Assembly: GCA_014607495.2 (NCBI GenBank)
Contig: CP053160.1
Span: 1,116,001-1,180,000, forward strand
Direction: 5' to 3'
Length of the DNA stretch: 64,000 nt
From: Carposina sasakii
Lineage: Eukaryota > Arthropoda > Insecta > Lepidoptera > Carposinidae
Shown: piece by piece, positions 32,355 to 40,212 of the stretch
Numbering within the stretch: position 1 is the first letter of the stretch
Layout: the number at the start of each line of letters is the position of its first letter
Position numbers and translations under genes: made by a program
Notes under the pieces: model-generated
Told to the model about the DNA's origin: nothing
What the model saw: only the letters and a program-made list of their open reading frames with translations
The model's database searches: none

Positions 32355-35300
32355 ATGGAGGGTTTACTAGAAACGCAAAATCAACTTATGGCGGGGATGG
32401 ACCAACTTCTGACAAACTTCAAGAAGGATGGCCACGACCGCAAAACACCAGATTATGTTAAGAGGAAGCTAGATACCTTAGATAGTTACTGGAATGAGTT
32501 TAACTCTAATCATAACCAGTTATGTAGCTTTGGAGACAACGAACATCCTTATTTTACGGGCAAGGAATATGAACGTACAAAGGAATTTTATAACCAGGCT
32601 AGACAATTCCTACAAAATTACCATGGGGAAAAAAGTAAGCCAACTACACCACTCTTAAAACCAGCTACACCATTGATGATTCCTCCACCAACCAACCCAA
32701 CCTTCTACACTTCACCAAGTGTAGCACCACGAAAGCCTGAATCGAGCATCAGCAGACTAGATGACATGTTGCGCAAGCAGGTTAGCAACTTTAAAGCTTT
32801 CTCAAAAACGGTTGCTGATATTGACATCGACACGCTAGTTAATAAGTGGGAGTTTGAAGATGCTCTCAAGATGTTACAATCTAGGTGGGGAACTATCGAC
32901 ACCTTACACTGGGAAATCGACAGTGAACAGAAAGATGAAAGCAATACCAATTATGAGGCGTATGAAAGGGAGATTGCAAAATATGAAAAAACTTTTAACA
33001 CTATTAAAAGAGCTATTAACACAAAGATGTGGTCGGTCTCGCATAGAGAAAAGTCCACACCAACAATGGAAATACCGACGTTTACTGGAAATTATCAACA
33101 GTGGATTTCATTTAAGGACTTATTCCAAGAGTCCATTCACAACAACCCGTCCTTGTCTAGCGCCCAAAAACTCCAATTTCTAAAAGGTAAATTGAAGGGA
33201 GAAGCTGAAAAGCTAATTCAACATTTAAACGTGAGCTCTGATAACTACCAAATATCATGGGACATCCTTAATAATCGCTATAACAATAAAAAATTAATAT
33301 TCACTTCACATATTACCTCTCTTCTTAGTCTACCAGCTATGCAAGTCCAAACGGCTACACTTATGAAGAAGTTACATGACACCACCAACGAATGTCTACA
33401 CGCCATACAAAAGATGGGAGTGGACACAACGACCTGGGATCCTATACTTGTACATTTACTGGCTCAAAAGCTCGACATCGATTCTCATAACGATTACGTC
33501 GAGTCATTGAAAAATCCAAGGGAGCTACCCAAACTTAAAGATTTTTTAAGATTTTTAGAAATAAAGTTTACATCGCTAGAAGCCTTTCGACGTAAACAAG
33601 AATCAACGAAACCTCAACACCATGAAGATTTTCGTTACAAGAAACCATATCACCAATTTTCTACCAATCACCCAGCCAATAAGTCATTCTCCAAACCATC
33701 TCCTCCACCATACAAAACCATGCACGTGGAAACTAAAAGATGCCCTCATTGCGTTGAAAATCACGCAATTTACACGTGCAAGTCTTTTCGTGAATCTAGA
33801 CCGGACGTGAAGCGAAAAACAATTGCGAAAAATAATTTATGCGATAATTGCTTAATCGATCACCACGGAACGAAATGTTTGTCTAGCAAAACGTGTCGTC
33901 ATTGCAATGCCAAACATATGATAATCAAAGCTGTCCAAAACCAAGAATTCACCAATGAAATTATCAAATTAAAAAATAATCACCATCTCGACAAACAAAG
34001 TAAGATATATAATTTGAACCCATTTCTTATTCAAAATGGCTTACTTCGCGTCGGCGGCAGGCTGAAAAATGCTTGTATCGATGAAAACATGAAACACCCA
34101 ATTATTATTCCATCCCATCACCGCTTAACAAATTTATTAATTATCCACGCCCACCATCAGACTCTTCACGGTGGTGCGAGATTAACTCAAGCGTTCCTAA
34201 GGCAGAATTACTGGATCATTAGCGGAAACCGTGAGACCAAAAAACAAATTCGCCTATGTGTTCTGTGCAGAAGAAACGAACCAAGAAAACTTCAACAATT
34301 AATGGGAGATCTACCAGAAGCAAGGAGTAACCCATCACGACCATTTCACCATACTGGCGTCGACTACACAGGTAGTATGCTTATAAAAAAAGGTTACGTA
34401 GCCGTATTTATATGTATGTCGACCAAAGCCGTACATTTAGAACTAGTCTCGGACCTCAGTACGCCTTCGTTTCTCGCTGCACTACGTAGAATGGCAGCTA
34501 GAAGAGGTACACCACGACATATGTACTCAGACAATGGCACCAACTTTGTAGGTGCAAGTAGAGTTCTAAACCACGAATTCGAAGAATTAAAATATATTTT
34601 CAATGACCAATTTAAGTCAGAAATCGCAGAGATGGGTATTGACTGGCATTTCAATGCGCCTGCCTGGCCTACAGCAGGTGGTTTGTGGGAGGCCGCAGTG
34701 AAGAGCCTTAAATTTCATTTAAAGCGAGTTGTTGGTGAGCAAAAACTCACATTTGAGGAATTATCCACCATTTTGTCTCAAATAGAAGCGTGTCTAAACT
34801 CACGTCCTCTATGTCCTTTGACAGAGGATCCGGAGGACATAAACTTTCTCACACCGTCACATTTCTTATCCAGCGGTCCAAATCTTACTATATTTGAGAC
34901 CGAAAGAGATGAAAGGACAAGATGGCAGTTGACTCAAAAAATCGTCCAAGATGTCTGGAAACGTTGGCAGGCCGAATATTTGTCCCAATTGTCAGCTCGA
35001 TCAAAGTGGCGAGAACCGAGAGAGAATATAAAAGTTAATGATGTAGTTATCATGCACGACAGCAATTTACCAGCTGGAAAATGGGCTTTGGGTAGAGTAC
35101 TCGAACTCCACCCAGGCAAGGACGGTCATGTCCGAGTTGTGACTTTAAAAACCAAAAATGGCACGATGAAACGCCCTACCATAAAGCTTTCCATTCTACC
35201 AGTCTCACAAAACCAAGACGAGACGAAACCAATAAATAACAACAAACCAAAGACAACAATGAAAAACAAATCATTTGCTAGCTATCTGATGACCGCCCTA

Positions 35301-37199
35301 ATGTTATTTTGTTTATTTACACCAGGACAAACTACCTATAGTTTATCACCACTCAATAACAACAATAGTATGTTTTACTTCGACCAAACGTCAACCATGT
35401 ATTTAATCCGAGATGAATGGAAGATCATTGCATATTTAGACTTAAAACCATATTGGCAAGGTGCGAATTTGTTTAGCAAATATATAACACACCTTACTGA
35501 CATATGCAGCCATGCAAAAATTAAAGCACAGTGTGACGTAATCCTATTACAGTTACGTCATGATTATGACGAGTACAATTACTACAATGGAATGTTACTC
35601 GGTCAGCAACTCCCTATACACACGACACATCGCCGCCGCCGCCGTGGGCTTATCAACGGTATTGGAAACGTTGCCCACAGTTTGTTTGGAATATTGGATG
35701 AAAGCTTTGCAGAACAATATTCTAAAGATATAACGTTAATACAAAGCAATGAAAAACATCTTGAGAGCTTATGGAGAAACCAGACATCAATCGTCGAAGC
35801 AGAATATAATTTTCTGAAAAGAGCAAAATCGACGATTGATAAACAATATAAAATATTTAATCAGCACCTAAATAGCTTAGAAAAGGCAGCCTACGATTTA
35901 CAATCTGAGATAAACGATGTAGTTACTACCAATGACTTTACTATGACTGCCCTAATTGCAAACAATATTATATCCGAATTAAGAAAGGTTCAAGACACAT
36001 TACTGGATGCTATAACCAATATATACTATGGCAACTTTAATGTGCATCTATTAAAACCAGACCAATTGTTGCAAGAATTACATTTGATAGCTGGGCGCAT
36101 CCCCAAAGACTTGTCCTTACCATTAGAGGACATCTTCAACCAGTTACCCAAATTGTACCATATACTAAAGGTCAAGGCGAGGATTACCAAGGATTTTTTA
36201 CTATTCGAGATTAAGATACCACTTGTGAGCAGAGACCTATTCGACATCTACAAAATTATACCAATTCCACGGGGAACCGAAAACCATATGGTTACCCTTG
36301 TTCCGATCGCCAGTCATATAGCGATCAACCTACTAAAGGATTTATACGTACCCATTAGTGATATTGCACTACAAGCATGTATCTCGTATGACAGCAATGT
36401 TTACTTATGCGTATTACAATCTCCACTCTTTCAATTTAAGGCAGACCAAAGCACGTGTTTGAAAGATCCAACGAGACAAACTTGTAAAATCACAACCATT
36501 CCATGTGAACATTCTTGGTCTCAGCTTCATAAGATAAATTCATACTTATATACCTGTTGTGGCGAATGTCCAGTAAGAATAATGTGTGATCAGCTGATTA
36601 CAGCGGAGCGACTCCGCAAGGCTGGAGTCATTACGCTAGAAGACGGCTGCGTCATCAAGGGCGACTCTTTCACTATAACGTCGCATAGGCATTTCTTTAA
36701 TAACATAAACATGCAACCAGACAATTTGACGCCAGCAATTCCACCTATCAATAATATTATTAACATAGCTATACCAAATAGTACCATTGAAATTGGATCA
36801 TCCGAATTAGAAAGAGATCTTAAGGATATCGGAGATCAAATAAAAGAGATGAAATCAAAGGAAGGAGTAGCAGACATAATTTCGTACCACGACGTTCACC
36901 ATTATGCAGCGATCTACGGGTGTATAGTGATTGCTGTGTCCGGCGCGCTGGGCTGGCTATGCCGGCGGCGGCGCGCGCGGGCTCGAGCGCTGCGCGCGCG
37001 CCTTTGCGGCGGCGCCGACGCCGTCTACAGTGAGCGGAGTGCTAGTCTGCAGTGCGTTAGTGTAAAAGAGTGCATACCTAGTGAACAGTGCAACAGTGCT
37101 AGTGATCATAAGGTTACAGTGCCTAGTGTTAGTGCGCGTATCGATAAGGCAACGGTGCCCAACTTTCGTAAACATTTTCAAGCGGTTGATTTAGAATAA
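32355..37199 (+). CDS. BEL-1 Gag-integrase-envelope polyprotein
   Basis: The 1614-residue frame starts at an ATG in a strong context (ACCATGG). Residues 1-235 are a BEL Gag N-terminus. About 238-388 is the BEL/Pao Gag capsid-like domain (EIPTFTGNYQQW, later FLKGKLKGEAEKL). Cys/His knuckles lie at 463-521. The frame then passes straight into the integrase N-terminal region (LNPFLIQNGLLRVGGRL), an H2C2 zinc finger at about 598-638, catalytic D670, D726 and E779, and the C-terminal integrase domain at about 869-953. The envelope part begins at Met 969: signal-peptide-like stretch, five-Arg furin-type site at 1093-1097 followed by GLINGIG, Asn-glycosylation sites, a Cys-rich membrane-proximal part, a transmembrane segment at about 1516-1535 and a 79-residue tail. 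Protease (DSG/DTG), reverse transcriptase (YxDD) and RNase H motifs are absent. Confidence 0.92.
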   Translation: MEGLLETQNQLMAGMDQLLTNFKKDGHDRKTPDYVKRKLDTLDSYWNEFNSNHNQLCSFGDNEHPYFTGKEYERTKEFYNQARQFLQNYHGEKSKPTTPLLKPATPLMIPPPTNPTFYTSPSVAPRKPESSISRLDDMLRKQVSNFKAFSKTVADIDIDTLVNKWEFEDALKMLQSRWGTIDTLHWEIDSEQKDESNTNYEAYEREIAKYEKTFNTIKRAINTKMWSVSHREKSTPTMEIPTFTGNYQQWISFKDLFQESIHNNPSLSSAQKLQFLKGKLKGEAEKLIQHLNVSSDNYQISWDILNNRYNNKKLIFTSHITSLLSLPAMQVQTATLMKKLHDTTNECLHAIQKMGVDTTTWDPILVHLLAQKLDIDSHNDYVESLKNPRELPKLKDFLRFLEIKFTSLEAFRRKQESTKPQHHEDFRYKKPYHQFSTNHPANKSFSKPSPPPYKTMHVETKRCPHCVENHAIYTCKSFRESRPDVKRKTIAKNNLCDNCLIDHHGTKCLSSKTCRHCNAKHMIIKAVQNQEFTNEIIKLKNNHHLDKQSKIYNLNPFLIQNGLLRVGGRLKNACIDENMKHPIIIPSHHRLTNLLIIHAHHQTLHGGARLTQAFLRQNYWIISGNRETKKQIRLCVLCRRNEPRKLQQLMGDLPEARSNPSRPFHHTGVDYTGSMLIKKGYVAVFICMSTKAVHLELVSDLSTPSFLAALRRMAARRGTPRHMYSDNGTNFVGASRVLNHEFEELKYIFNDQFKSEIAEMGIDWHFNAPAWPTAGGLWEAAVKSLKFHLKRVVGEQKLTFEELSTILSQIEACLNSRPLCPLTEDPEDINFLTPSHFLSSGPNLTIFETERDERTRWQLTQKIVQDVWKRWQAEYLSQLSARSKWREPRENIKVNDVVIMHDSNLPAGKWALGRVLELHPGKDGHVRVVTLKTKNGTMKRPTIKLSILPVSQNQDETKPINNNKPKTTMKNKSFASYLMTALMLFCLFTPGQTTYSLSPLNNNNSMFYFDQTSTMYLIRDEWKIIAYLDLKPYWQGANLFSKYITHLTDICSHAKIKAQCDVILLQLRHDYDEYNYYNGMLLGQQLPIHTTHRRRRRGLINGIGNVAHSLFGILDESFAEQYSKDITLIQSNEKHLESLWRNQTSIVEAEYNFLKRAKSTIDKQYKIFNQHLNSLEKAAYDLQSEINDVVTTNDFTMTALIANNIISELRKVQDTLLDAITNIYYGNFNVHLLKPDQLLQELHLIAGRIPKDLSLPLEDIFNQLPKLYHILKVKARITKDFLLFEIKIPLVSRDLFDIYKIIPIPRGTENHMVTLVPIASHIAINLLKDLYVPISDIALQACISYDSNVYLCVLQSPLFQFKADQSTCLKDPTRQTCKITTIPCEHSWSQLHKINSYLYTCCGECPVRIMCDQLITAERLRKAGVITLEDGCVIKGDSFTITSHRHFFNNINMQPDNLTPAIPPINNIINIAIPNSTIEIGSSELERDLKDIGDQIKEMKSKEGVADIISYHDVHHYAAIYGCIVIAVSGALGWLCRRRRARARALRARLCGGADAVYSERSASLQCVSVKECIPSEQCNSASDHKVTVPSVSARIDKATVPNFRKHFQAVDLE
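33912..33930 (+). other. Gag/integrase junction (deleted protease-RT-RNase H)
   Basis: The last knuckle residues (CRHCNAKH) end at about 33917, and integrase-type sequence (IIKAVQNQEF) begins within the next few codons. A complete BEL element would have several kilobases here. The reading phase is kept. Confidence 0.85.
35187..35202 (+). promoter_or_regulatory. Candidate splice acceptor before env
   Basis: A pyrimidine-rich CTTTCCATTCTACCAG precedes the envelope start by 57 bp. The first ATG after it is the envelope ATG at 35259. Confidence 0.4.
35259..37199 (+). CDS. env: BEL-1 Env-like fusion glycoprotein region
   Basis: This is the 646-residue envelope part of the polyprotein, listed separately because its own ATG, signal-like segment (SYLMTALMLFCLFTPG) and a good upstream splice acceptor suggest separate expression. 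The layout matches the baculovirus F / errantivirus Env family: poly-basic cleavage site at 35631-35645, then a hydrophobic fusion-peptide-like GLINGIGNVAHSLFGILD, helical heptad-rich sequence, many Cys, a membrane anchor (about 36900-36959) and a basic cytosolic tail. I infer a membrane fusion protein; activity is unknown. The tail's first part (36958-37025) is abruptly GC-rich and Arg/Ala-rich, unlike the rest of the gene. Confidence 0.8.
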   Translation: MKNKSFASYLMTALMLFCLFTPGQTTYSLSPLNNNNSMFYFDQTSTMYLIRDEWKIIAYLDLKPYWQGANLFSKYITHLTDICSHAKIKAQCDVILLQLRHDYDEYNYYNGMLLGQQLPIHTTHRRRRRGLINGIGNVAHSLFGILDESFAEQYSKDITLIQSNEKHLESLWRNQTSIVEAEYNFLKRAKSTIDKQYKIFNQHLNSLEKAAYDLQSEINDVVTTNDFTMTALIANNIISELRKVQDTLLDAITNIYYGNFNVHLLKPDQLLQELHLIAGRIPKDLSLPLEDIFNQLPKLYHILKVKARITKDFLLFEIKIPLVSRDLFDIYKIIPIPRGTENHMVTLVPIASHIAINLLKDLYVPISDIALQACISYDSNVYLCVLQSPLFQFKADQSTCLKDPTRQTCKITTIPCEHSWSQLHKINSYLYTCCGECPVRIMCDQLITAERLRKAGVITLEDGCVIKGDSFTITSHRHFFNNINMQPDNLTPAIPPINNIINIAIPNSTIEIGSSELERDLKDIGDQIKEMKSKEGVADIISYHDVHHYAAIYGCIVIAVSGALGWLCRRRRARARALRARLCGGADAVYSERSASLQCVSVKECIPSEQCNSASDHKVTVPSVSARIDKATVPNFRKHFQAVDLE

Positions 37200-37327
37200 G
37201 ACATTATTGTTTCTTCACCTTGTAAACACCACTTCACCACATCCTGCACTTTCATTAAACTAGCTTAAATCGTAGTTATTATTTCACCATTTAATAAATA
37301 TTGTTACTTTTATCTCGCCCGGGAGTA

Positions 37328-37628
37328 TGTACGATCTATGACCGTACATTGAACTCCTAAGTCGCGTCAGCAATATTACACGGCGCGCTTATTTATTTAA
37401 TTTCTTTATACTTTGATGTTCTAATTACAATTCATTGTACCTACCAGTGTAATACCGATCACCAAACCAATCGCGCGTATTCACTCTCCTATCTCACCAT
37501 TTACTTACCAGTTACTTTACCATTCTTTAGTGTTACTTAGCTCGTGTTTATTCTTAGAATAAACCTCAGTGATTATAACCTGTGACTTTCTATTCACCAT
37601 CCTTTATTCTAGATGTACGAACCGTACA
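37328..37628 (+). repeat. BEL-1 3' LTR
   Basis: 301 bp, identical to the 5' LTR except C at 37564 for T at 31992. The AAACC duplication follows. A clear polypurine tract is not obvious; GGGAGTA lies just upstream (37321-37327). Confidence 0.95.
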
Positions 37629-37633
37629 AAACC

Positions 37634-38161
37634 TTTTACAGGAAAACTCTGTAATTTTCTGCCTATTCTAATTTTTTGTAATAATGGTACTCATCCAGCA
37701 TTTCAGTTATTTGCCTGGCATTCACTCTGTATAAGTATTCAGTTGCGAAGTTCTCAAAGTTAGGTTAGTAAGCCACCAATAGCAAATAGACTCTGTCGCG
37801 TAATTTAACGAACTTGCTACTAAATTAAGGCTTCCTATTGGAGTAAATGTTTCGATAACTTTGCGAACATCGCTGTCGTTCGTGAAATTATTGTATTGTC
37901 TAAGCCTCCTTCTTATCCAACCTTGTTATTAACATACATAATATGCTGTTCCGTATATTTGTAACTATAACGTGGCTTCAGTCAGTACAGGAAAATGGCA
38001 CTTATGAAATTTACAAAAGGGTAACAGTTTGCTTAGAAAATTTTACGGACTTTTATTGGTCCAAAATATTTAACAAAGGTATACAGACAAAACCACGCTA
38101 TACATTTTACTAACTATGCGTACATCCTGCTAAATGTTTCTTTAAATAGTAGCATGTAATG
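37634..38161. other. Intergenic stretch between BEL-1 and the host gene
   Basis: No gene seen. It lies downstream of the minus-strand host gene, so BEL-1 is inserted about 0.6 kb beyond that gene's stop codon. Confidence 0.5.
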
Positions 38162-38167
38162 TTTATT
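38162..38167 (-). terminator. Candidate poly(A) signal of the host gene
   Basis: TTTATT on the plus strand is AATAAA on the minus strand, 83 bases after the minus-strand stop codon at 38250-38252. Confidence 0.5.
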
Positions 38168-38249
38168 GAAAAGAGGGCTCAAGATTACGCCTAATCACAG
38201 TTCACTTAATCTATTGTACATGCGATAAAATTGAAGGAACCTAATTTAA

Positions 38250-39236
38250 TTAACTGGTGCTATCAGACTTTCCAGACTCACATTCCTCGGTGATGGTGAT
38301 CATCGGCGGCGTATCGAAACTGCCCTCACTTGGTGATGTATCATTTTTAAACTGTTCAAATTTCGGTGAACCGCTCGGCAATATTGAATCTTTGACAGAT
38401 TCATACATCTCCGTTCTTATCACTGGCAGCGACGCTCTCTTTCCTTTGAAAGCATCTTTCGATGGTACGTCATCTTCTTCAATCGTTTGCATTATATGTT
38501 CTGTCGTCACCGGCTCCTTCTCTTCTTCTAATCGAACTGGCAAACTATCAGCTCTGTTCAAAGTCTTCTTAATTTCCTCAATCTTTTCCGGAATGGGAAC
38601 AGCCACACCATTCTCCAATTTCTTTTCACGTATATCGTGTAAGTGCTGCAGACTGTACTCCCGAGCTTGGACATCGGAGAGCAATGGACCGTCGGTTGAA
38701 CCTTCGATGGAATACCCTGGCCCTTGTAGAATTTCATTACCTATTATTGAATCCTGTTTAAATATAGCAGCTGTAACCACTGGTTTATCAGGATCAGTAG
38801 GGGTTTTACTTATCAAAGGTTCCTGAGAGCTATCGGTAATTATACCATATCCATTTTCCTCTTTGACCTCGTATCCTGCATACACTGGATACCCGAAAGG
38901 TCCCTGTTCGTATCCCATCTGACTGCTGTAAGAATAGCTGATGTTATGTGACCCTATTGATGACATGCTGAGGTCTGAGATGGATAGCCCTGTGCTGGAT
39001 AATGCCAGAGCTTTATCGAAATTATCTGTGCTCCTATCTTCTTCTTCTCTTAATTCCTCAGGAATACGGTGAATGAGCGCCTGGTTGGTGGATATTTGAG
39101 GGTCATGTGGTGGCGAGTTTGGGATAGTCTTGTTGGCAGGTCTGTATGCTGTAGACTGCTGCACCTCAACTACGAATATTCCGTCGTTATCCGGGGAATA
39201 CTTCATTTTCGTTTCTCGACCGTTTCTGGTGATGTC
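38250..39236 (-). CDS. Host gene, last coding exon, protein not recognised
   Basis: The minus-strand exon opens after a good acceptor (TTTTCAG|GAC, AG at 39238-39237) in phase 0 and runs 328 codons to TAA. Composition is that of a real, mostly disordered protein: acidic and Ser/Thr/Pro-rich, with a Gly/Tyr-rich patch (SYSSQMGYEQGPFGYPVYAG), a Lys/Glu helix-prone stretch (PEKIEEIKKTLNRADSLPVR) and the C-terminus ESGKSDSTS. No signal peptide, membrane segment or enzyme motif is present. It could be the cytosolic tail of a membrane protein, but that is a guess. The ATG at 39251-39249 belongs to intron sequence and is not the start. Confidence 0.8.
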   Translation of the reverse strand, partial: DITRNGRETKMKYSPDNDGIFVVEVQQSTAYRPANKTIPNSPPHDPQISTNQALIHRIPEELREEEDRSTDNFDKALALSSTGLSISDLSMSSIGSHNISYSYSSQMGYEQGPFGYPVYAGYEVKEENGYGIITDSSQEPLISKTPTDPDKPVVTAAIFKQDSIIGNEILQGPGYSIEGSTDGPLLSDVQAREYSLQHLHDIREKKLENGVAVPIPEKIEEIKKTLNRADSLPVRLEEEKEPVTTEHIMQTIEEDDVPSKDAFKGKRASLPVIRTEMYESVKDSILPSGSPKFEQFKNDTSPSEGSFDTPPMITITEECESGKSDSTS

Positions 39237-39525
39237 CTGAAAATTACACAATTTTGTGTTAGAAAATTAAATCAATCTGAACTTTTCTAGAACGAAATAA
39301 TAACACAAAATTATATACTTTTCTCTAGAAAATTTATAGGCGATTTGAGAACGAAAGGTGAACATGAACCTCGAAAGTATATCCTCAGCCAAACCAGTGG
39401 GAAGAGTTTCTATGAAGTATCTAGCACCGTGATGGATTACTAACTGACTAATCTAGTAAGTATCACTATAATCTGCAGAATAGATTTTGAACACACACAG
39501 TCATATAGACATTGAGATAACTTAC

Positions 39526-39654
39526 ATTTCTTTCCTCAGTCTCCACAATGAGATGGTTATTCTTCAGGGTCATGGTGAAGATGGAGCCGTTAGCCGGTGG
39601 ACCCTCACCGCTCACCAGGTCAGATCCTCCGCTCTCTTCTGCTGGAGATTTTAA
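39526..39654 (-). CDS. Host gene, penultimate exon
   Basis: The 129-nt exon (43 codons, phase 0 at both ends) lies between TTTCAG (39660-39655) and a perfect donor GTAAGT (39525-39520). It reads LKSPAEESGGSDLVSGEGPP and on to LIVETEERN, then joins in phase to DITRNGRETKMKYSPDNDG of the next exon across a 289-bp intron (39237-39525). Upstream exons must lie at higher coordinates; I could not identify them. Confidence 0.78.
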
Positions 39655-39892
39655 CTGAAATGATAAAACATATATTAAGCACATATTTTCAAACTAGAAT
39701 AGATACAGGGAGTGAACCCAAAAAGTAGAACCGTAACCGTTATTTATTCCAATGAGAACAAGCAGGCCCTGGTAAACTTGTAAATACAATAATAACATAA
39801 ATAATTACGTGTATAGTAAAAAACATCGATGAACTAGGCCGCGGCATTACATTATGGTACGCATTACATACCACTGCGCCAAATGGTCATCA

Positions 39893-40212
39893 ATCTATAC
39901 ATATAATAAAAATGTAACGGATCGCTGTCTGTACATGGAAGATATATGAAAAAAAATGTTATAGGAGACCTTTATCAACGCAATAGAACCCAAAACGATG
40001 ATTTTTGGAATTTTTGTCTGTTTGTCGGTTTGTCTGTGCGTTTGTGCACGCTAATCTCAGAAACGGCTGAACCGATTTCGATGCAGTTTGCAGATGCAGG
40101 AATATATTGTGACAGGTCCCACTTAAGGCTACTTTTTAAATGTTTTTATCCCGGATAACTTCGATATTTTGTTTTTTTCTGTAGTCCACGCGGACGGAGT
40201 CGCGGGCGTCCA
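39893..40212 (+). mobile_element. Helitron-like non-autonomous element, copy 1
   Basis: Begins TCTATACATATAATAAAA and ends with the GC-rich hairpin 'cacgcggacggagtcgcggg' followed by CGTCCACTATA. The 3' end is nearly identical to that at 56060-56094. The interior has the 'ctgaaccgatttcgatgcag' block common in lepidopteran Helitron-type repeats. No terminal inverted repeat, as expected for Helitrons. Confidence 0.6.

Larger units (their letters stand above)
31756..37628 (+). mobile_element. BEL-1, BEL/Pao element with env but no protease/RT
   Basis: The 5873-bp element is flanked by an AAACC duplication and bounded by 301-bp LTRs that differ at one base (T31992, C37564). A tRNA-Tyr-type primer site follows the 5' LTR. 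One open frame (32355-37199) joins Gag, integrase and an envelope protein with no protease, reverse transcriptase or RNase H in between. The intact frame and matching LTRs imply that the deleted form itself was mobilised recently. Enzymes must come from a complete relative elsewhere. Confidence 0.93.

Noticed and set aside
38257..38826. 189-residue plus-strand open frame
   Set aside because: Antisense shadow of the minus-strand host exon, which has splice-site and composition support.
39239..39251. ATG of the host exon frame as a start codon
   Set aside because: It lies in the intron's acceptor region. The exon begins after the AG at 39237 in phase with the upstream exon.
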